DNA of 42,860 bases from a virus, in the IMG/VR virus record IMGVR_UViG_3300007509_000015, positions 1 through 42,860 of that record; one strand, given 5' to 3'. Shown one piece after another: positions 39,945 to 42,860 of this stretch. Positions within the stretch are counted from its first letter, which is position 1, and the number at the start of each line of letters is the position of its first letter. The translations under genes were made by a program, and so were the position numbers. Below the pieces are notes generated by a model. It saw only the letters and a program-made list of their open reading frames with translations. It did not search any database and was not told the origin of the DNA.

Positions 39945-41138
39945 CTAATTCATTAAGTGTGGTGACGCTTCAATTTTTCCAGCGTTTGTTACTTGAATAA
40001 ATTCACATTTGATTTGAAATTCTTCTATGTTATTTGCCCCCACATAAGACATAGAAGAACGTAATCCATCAGAAATATCATTAAGTATTCTCTTGGTTTT
40101 ACCTTTATATTCTACTCTAAAACTATAACCCTCTATGTTTTTCTTATCATCTCTTTTTATCTTACTTTCGTGTGATGCTGACCCAGCATATCTTTTATAT
40201 AATCTTTCGTTTGGCCAGAATCCGTCTTTGTGAATTTCTCCAGGAGTTTCTTTTGTACCCGATAACAACGATCCCAACATAACACTATCAGAGCCAATGC
40301 CAATAGATTTACAAATATCAGCAACATACCTAATCCCACCGTCAGCAATAACGGGAACGTCATAATCATCAGCAGCAATGCAACAATCTTGAATGGAAGT
40401 GATATTAGGAACTCCAACGCCCGTTTGAATTCTGGTGGAACAGCTGCTCCCTCCCCCAATTCCACATCGCAATCCATCCGCTCCCCATTCACATAAATCT
40501 CTTGTTGCTTCTTTTGTTGCAATACTGCCCCCGATGATTTCAACATTGTGTCCAAGTCCATTTTTTAATCTCCTAAATGCATCTTTTACTAATTTATGGT
40601 GACCATGTGCTACATCAATGAGTAACACATTACATCCATTATTTACTAATTCTTGGGCTCGTTCTAAATAATCTCCTGTAACTCCTATTGCAGCACACAA
40701 TGGTTTCTTTAGCCACTGTTTATTCATCTTTATCATTTCATCTGTAAATGATAATTCATCTTTTAGATCATCCCAATCATCTTTATCTGGTGGATTATTA
40801 ATACTATAACTATTTCTCCACCGTTCCCAAGTATCTTCTAATGTTCTATCCATTCCACCTATCTTGAAAAAACTTTCCCATTCTCTATAAAGTCGTTTCA
40901 TCATAAGTGATTGTTCTTCTATTGTATTAAATCTATGTATTACTCCAACACCTCCCCACTCCATCATTTCTTTTGCCATTTCATATTCTGTTACAGTGTC
41001 CATTGGTGATGAAACTATTGGAATAGTTATTTCAGTATTTTTTGTAAACTTTGTCGTGATATTTATATTATTTCTGGATAGAATATCACTGTAAGCTGGG
41101 ATGAGATTTATATCATCATATGTTAATGCTTTTCTCAA
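39945..41138 (-). CDS. IMP dehydrogenase / GMP reductase family enzyme
   Basis: A 397-residue TIM-barrel enzyme. Landmarks: LTYDDINLIPAYS at the N-terminus, IVSSPMDTVTE (40-51), catalytic loop GGGSSCSTR with Cys233, GVP after it, IADGGIRYVADICK (D266-G-G), MLGSLLSG, the flap-like RYAGSASHESK (316-326), and a C-terminal GLRSSMSYVGA and VTNAG...ASPH stretch. IMPDH oxidises IMP to XMP for GTP synthesis, while GMP reductase runs GMP to IMP; the C-terminus looks closer to IMPDH. The usual CBS pair is absent, replaced by ~65 residues rich in Trp and Lys/Asp. The start is TTG at 41136-41138 with GGAAGG 8 nt upstream. A host-derived nucleotide-metabolism gene. Confidence 0.88.
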   Translation of the reverse strand: MRKALTYDDINLIPAYSDILSRNNINITTKFTKNTEITIPIVSSPMDTVTEYEMAKEMMEWGGVGVIHRFNTIEEQSLMMKRLYREWESFFKIGGMDRTLEDTWERWRNSYSINNPPDKDDWDDLKDELSFTDEMIKMNKQWLKKPLCAAIGVTGDYLERAQELVNNGCNVLLIDVAHGHHKLVKDAFRRLKNGLGHNVEIIGGSIATKEATRDLCEWGADGLRCGIGGGSSCSTRIQTGVGVPNITSIQDCCIAADDYDVPVIADGGIRYVADICKSIGIGSDSVMLGSLLSGTKETPGEIHKDGFWPNERLYKRYAGSASHESKIKRDDKKNIEGYSFRVEYKGKTKRILNDISDGLRSSMSYVGANNIEEFQIKCEFIQVTNAGKIEASPHLMN

Positions 41139-41296
41139 TCTAAAAACCTTCCTGTAAATTTTCTGTTAAAGAAATATAAACAGGTTGATGCAAATACATC
41201 ATCAAACGAAGTTGCTTCTGGCCAATTATAGTTCCAAATTACTATGAATATGAACCAAGGCATCATTAGTAAAAGTTGTTTATAACATTTTTTCAT
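41135..41296 (-). CDS. small single-span membrane protein
   Basis: A 53-residue protein (MKKCYKQLLLMMPWFIFIVIW, then polar NYNWPEATSFDD and a C-terminal CLYFFNRKFTGRFLD). One hydrophobic segment follows a basic N-terminus. It overlaps the 47-residue gene by 4 nt (ATGA) and the IMPDH-like gene start by 4 nt, forming a chain of coupled genes. Not recognised. Confidence 0.65.
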   Translation of the reverse strand: MKKCYKQLLLMMPWFIFIVIWNYNWPEATSFDDVFASTCLYFFNRKFTGRFLD

Positions 41297-41436
41297 TTCC
41301 ATTTTCCCGTTCTTCTATTATATTTTGGTTTACTTTTAATACCAAAAAACCCATCTATAAATTTAGAATCAAAAAATAGTAATATTATTATTAATCCTAA
41401 TCCAGATAAAATTATTTTTGTAAAAATATCTAACAT
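41293..41436 (-). CDS. small single-span membrane protein
   Basis: A 47-residue protein: MLDIFTKIILSGLGLIIILLFF forms a membrane segment, followed by a very basic tail (DGFFGIKSKPKYNRRTGKWK). It starts on the stop codon of the AAA+ gene (TAATG at 41436) and ends in an ATGA overlap with the 53-residue gene. Positive-inside topology would put the tail in the cytoplasm. Function unknown. Confidence 0.65.
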   Translation of the reverse strand: MLDIFTKIILSGLGLIIILLFFDSKFIDGFFGIKSKPKYNRRTGKWK

Positions 41437-42428
41437 TAAAATCCGGTACTTTTCTTTCCACGAAACTCCTTTTCATAATTTTCAGAGTGTTCTTGTTTAG
41501 CTCTCATAGTATTTATTCGTTTAATAGTTTCATCATAATCTAAATCAAATACTTCTACTGCTATAATCAACTCTTTAAGGTGTGCAAGAGTCCAAGCGTC
41601 TGTTTCTTTTGCCCAACCTTTAATTTGTGGTTTGGATAATGATTTTGATTTCTTTGTTAAATAAAGTATTCTATCGTTATATGATGGAACACCAACATAA
41701 GAAACTCTGTCAAAACGAGATGGCCTGTTAATTATTCTATCGGGTAAATCTTCTGGATAGTTAGTTGTGGCTATTACTATTGTATTAGAATGTTGAATAG
41801 ACCCATCCAAAAACTCTAATACTGCTTGCTCTTCGTGTCTATCTTTAATCAAACTATCAATATCTTCCATTACTACCAATACTTTTCTATTTGGTTCTAT
41901 ATTTTTGAATGAGCTAAGTGCTCCCATTAGATTATAATTGAATACAAATACAATGTTTCCTTGTGCTATGAAATCCTTGATGATAAATGAAACAGTACAG
42001 GTTTTACCGCCGCCTGGAGGTCCCCAAAGTAAAAACCCTCGTTTGTGTGGTTCTCCACGATCTAAATATCTACCTTTCATTTTCCAAAAAATTTCAAATT
42101 CATCTATAACTGTATCTGCAATTGAATCTGGAAATCGTATTAGTTCAGACATATCTAAATGTTCTTTACTGAAAAAAGTTCCGTATTGATCTTCACTTGC
42201 TTTATACAATCCAGGTGGTAATGTTTCAATAGTTTTACTTGAAGGTCTATAATTAGAACCATGTTCTATATTATATTGACAGAAATACCGTTCTCGTAGT
42301 TTTGCTGCTTCATATTCTCCTACAGGCATTTCTTCATCATAAACAGTATCAAAATCTAATGCTATATTTGGAACATCACGAGATGATCTAACTGTTTCTA
42401 ATACTTTTTCTAATCCTTTTCTTGCCAT
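41436..42428 (-). CDS. AAA+ family ATPase
   Basis: A 330-residue protein with a full AAA+ core: Walker A GPPGGGKT (136-143), Walker B VLVVMEDID (183-191, E188/D189), sensor-1 ATTNYPE with N223, and arginine-finger-like RPSRFDR (235-241). The ~120-residue N-terminal part has no recognised domain. It resembles classic single-ring AAA proteins (BCS1/FtsH-like ATPase core) rather than a clamp loader or T4 gp41/44. Lies in the auxiliary region with metabolic and membrane genes; GGAG precedes the ATG by 9 nt. Likely a remodelling ATPase with an unknown target, perhaps membrane-linked given its small membrane-protein neighbours. Confidence 0.85.
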   Translation of the reverse strand: MARKGLEKVLETVRSSRDVPNIALDFDTVYDEEMPVGEYEAAKLRERYFCQYNIEHGSNYRPSSKTIETLPPGLYKASEDQYGTFFSKEHLDMSELIRFPDSIADTVIDEFEIFWKMKGRYLDRGEPHKRGFLLWGPPGGGKTCTVSFIIKDFIAQGNIVFVFNYNLMGALSSFKNIEPNRKVLVVMEDIDSLIKDRHEEQAVLEFLDGSIQHSNTIVIATTNYPEDLPDRIINRPSRFDRVSYVGVPSYNDRILYLTKKSKSLSKPQIKGWAKETDAWTLAHLKELIIAVEVFDLDYDETIKRINTMRAKQEHSENYEKEFRGKKSTGF

Positions 42429-42446
42429 TTTTTACTTCTCCATTTT

Positions 42447-42557
42447 TTAAATTAAATTCTTTAATAAATATATCAATCCATACCAAAACACAAAAGAAAA
42501 TGTTGGCACAAGAATTAACCATACGAATACGTTTAACCAATCTATTTTAATTTTCAT
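42447..42557 (-). CDS. tiny single-span membrane protein
   Basis: A 36-residue protein (MKIKIDWLNVFVWLILVPTF, then SFVFWYGLIYLLKNLI), almost entirely hydrophobic with basic ends. It overlaps the 3' end of the 101-residue gene by 11 nt in another frame, has AAAGAAG before its ATG, and is followed by the AAA+ gene. A real small gene is supported by placement in an otherwise uncoding 118-nt gap and by coupling; a holin-like or regulatory micro-protein are equally possible. Confidence 0.5.
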   Translation of the reverse strand: MKIKIDWLNVFVWLILVPTFSFVFWYGLIYLLKNLI

Positions 42558-42852
42558 CTTTTTCTTCTTTCAAAAACAACAAAAATAAAAGTTGTAACTC
42601 ACCTTCGGTTTTCCAAGTTTTATAATCTTCTGTAAGGTTGAATATATTTACTCCATTAAAATCTTCAGTTGACATTAAAACTGGGTCATACGAAGTTCCA
42701 AAATTATATGTGTAATAATGACTTGGAGCATCTTCACCACTCTCTTCCATTGAGACATCAGTCCGTTTAAACTCACAATCTATGAAAGTTTGTTCTGTTA
42801 TTGGAGTTTCATCGAGCCACGGCATTAGTTCTGTAATATCAACTGTTTTCAT
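42547..42852 (-). CDS. acidic hypothetical protein
   Basis: A 101-residue acidic protein (MKTVDITELMPWLDETPITEQTFIDCEF, beta-like middle YYTYNFGTSYDPVLMS, C-terminal helix GELQLLFLLFLKEEKDE). The ATG lies 8 nt from the window edge, so upstream signals cannot be judged. No motif recognised. It begins the coupled chain of small genes leading into the AAA+ ATPase. Confidence 0.6.
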   Translation of the reverse strand: MKTVDITELMPWLDETPITEQTFIDCEFKRTDVSMEESGEDAPSHYYTYNFGTSYDPVLMSTEDFNGVNIFNLTEDYKTWKTEGELQLLFLLFLKEEKDEN

Positions 42853-42860
42853 TTTATTCT

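Noticed and set aside
40157-40561. 134-residue minus-strand ORF inside the IMPDH-like gene
   Set aside because: It is a shadow frame: the overlapping enzyme has catalytic motifs across this whole stretch.

Overview
This window is a strongly AT-rich, densely packed segment of a T4-like (contractile-tailed) bacteriophage genome. The phage assignment rests on a gp6-like baseplate wedge protein, a gp25-like wedge protein, a gp55-like late sigma factor, T4-type late promoter boxes (TATAAATA), a gp47/gp46-type recombination nuclease and a T4-type primase. Almost every gene is on the minus strand. Stop/start overlaps of the TAATG or ATGA type are common, and the only two plus-strand genes are tiny. 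The two exported proteins have signal peptides that appear to end just before a Gln (LSQ, FSQ), and clear Shine-Dalgarno sequences are common. This suggests a Gram-negative, probably aquatic host and hints at the FCB group of bacteria; the host is an inference only.

Layout, in window order. 1-5351: a giant tail-fibre-like gene read leftwards from a TTG start and cut by the window edge, with degenerate tandem repeats. 5448-5624: a plus-strand ribbon-helix-helix protein. 5625-10270: replication/recombination genes (fused Mre11/Rad50-like gp47-gp46 protein, small unknown, TOPRIM primase, PD-(D/E)XK nuclease). 10314-13483: an unusual envelope-directed cluster (HExxH zincin-like protein, exported thioredoxin-fold protein without cysteines, membrane coiled-coil protein with an MshEN-like N-terminus, small protein with a capsid-targeting-like N-terminus, exported beta-barrel-like outer-membrane protein). 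13520-19845: virion proteins in two paralogous series (three ending in a VGLYND..ELL domain, four beginning MG[YF][LI]..TS), plus a PKD-domain protein. 19947-34506: baseplate and tail genes, including a 2252-residue protein, gp6-like, gp25-like and spike-like proteins. 34722-34943: an isolated plus-strand membrane-protein gene with its own leader and a textbook terminator. 35107-37423: a gp55 sigma operon on the minus strand, bounded by a sigma70-like promoter and a terminator. 37475-42852: a DNA methyltransferase, a phage-encoded tmRNA, an IMP dehydrogenase/GMP reductase-family enzyme, an AAA+ ATPase and several very small membrane or acidic proteins.

How the genes fit together. The gp55-like sigma factor probably directs late transcription from TATAAATA boxes ahead of structural and envelope genes. 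The fused gp47-46 nuclease, primase and PD-(D/E)XK nuclease would serve recombination-dependent replication. The IMPDH-like enzyme could support guanine nucleotide supply, and the tmRNA could rescue or tag stalled translation during infection. The items most worth follow-up are the tmRNA with a 24-residue tag, the gp47-gp46 fusion with an altered metal motif, the envelope cluster, the isolated plus-strand cassette, and a likely +1 frame extension of the PKD protein. Function calls come from reading motifs by eye; no database search or folding program was run. No stretch over about 300 bases lacks a gene or RNA gene.
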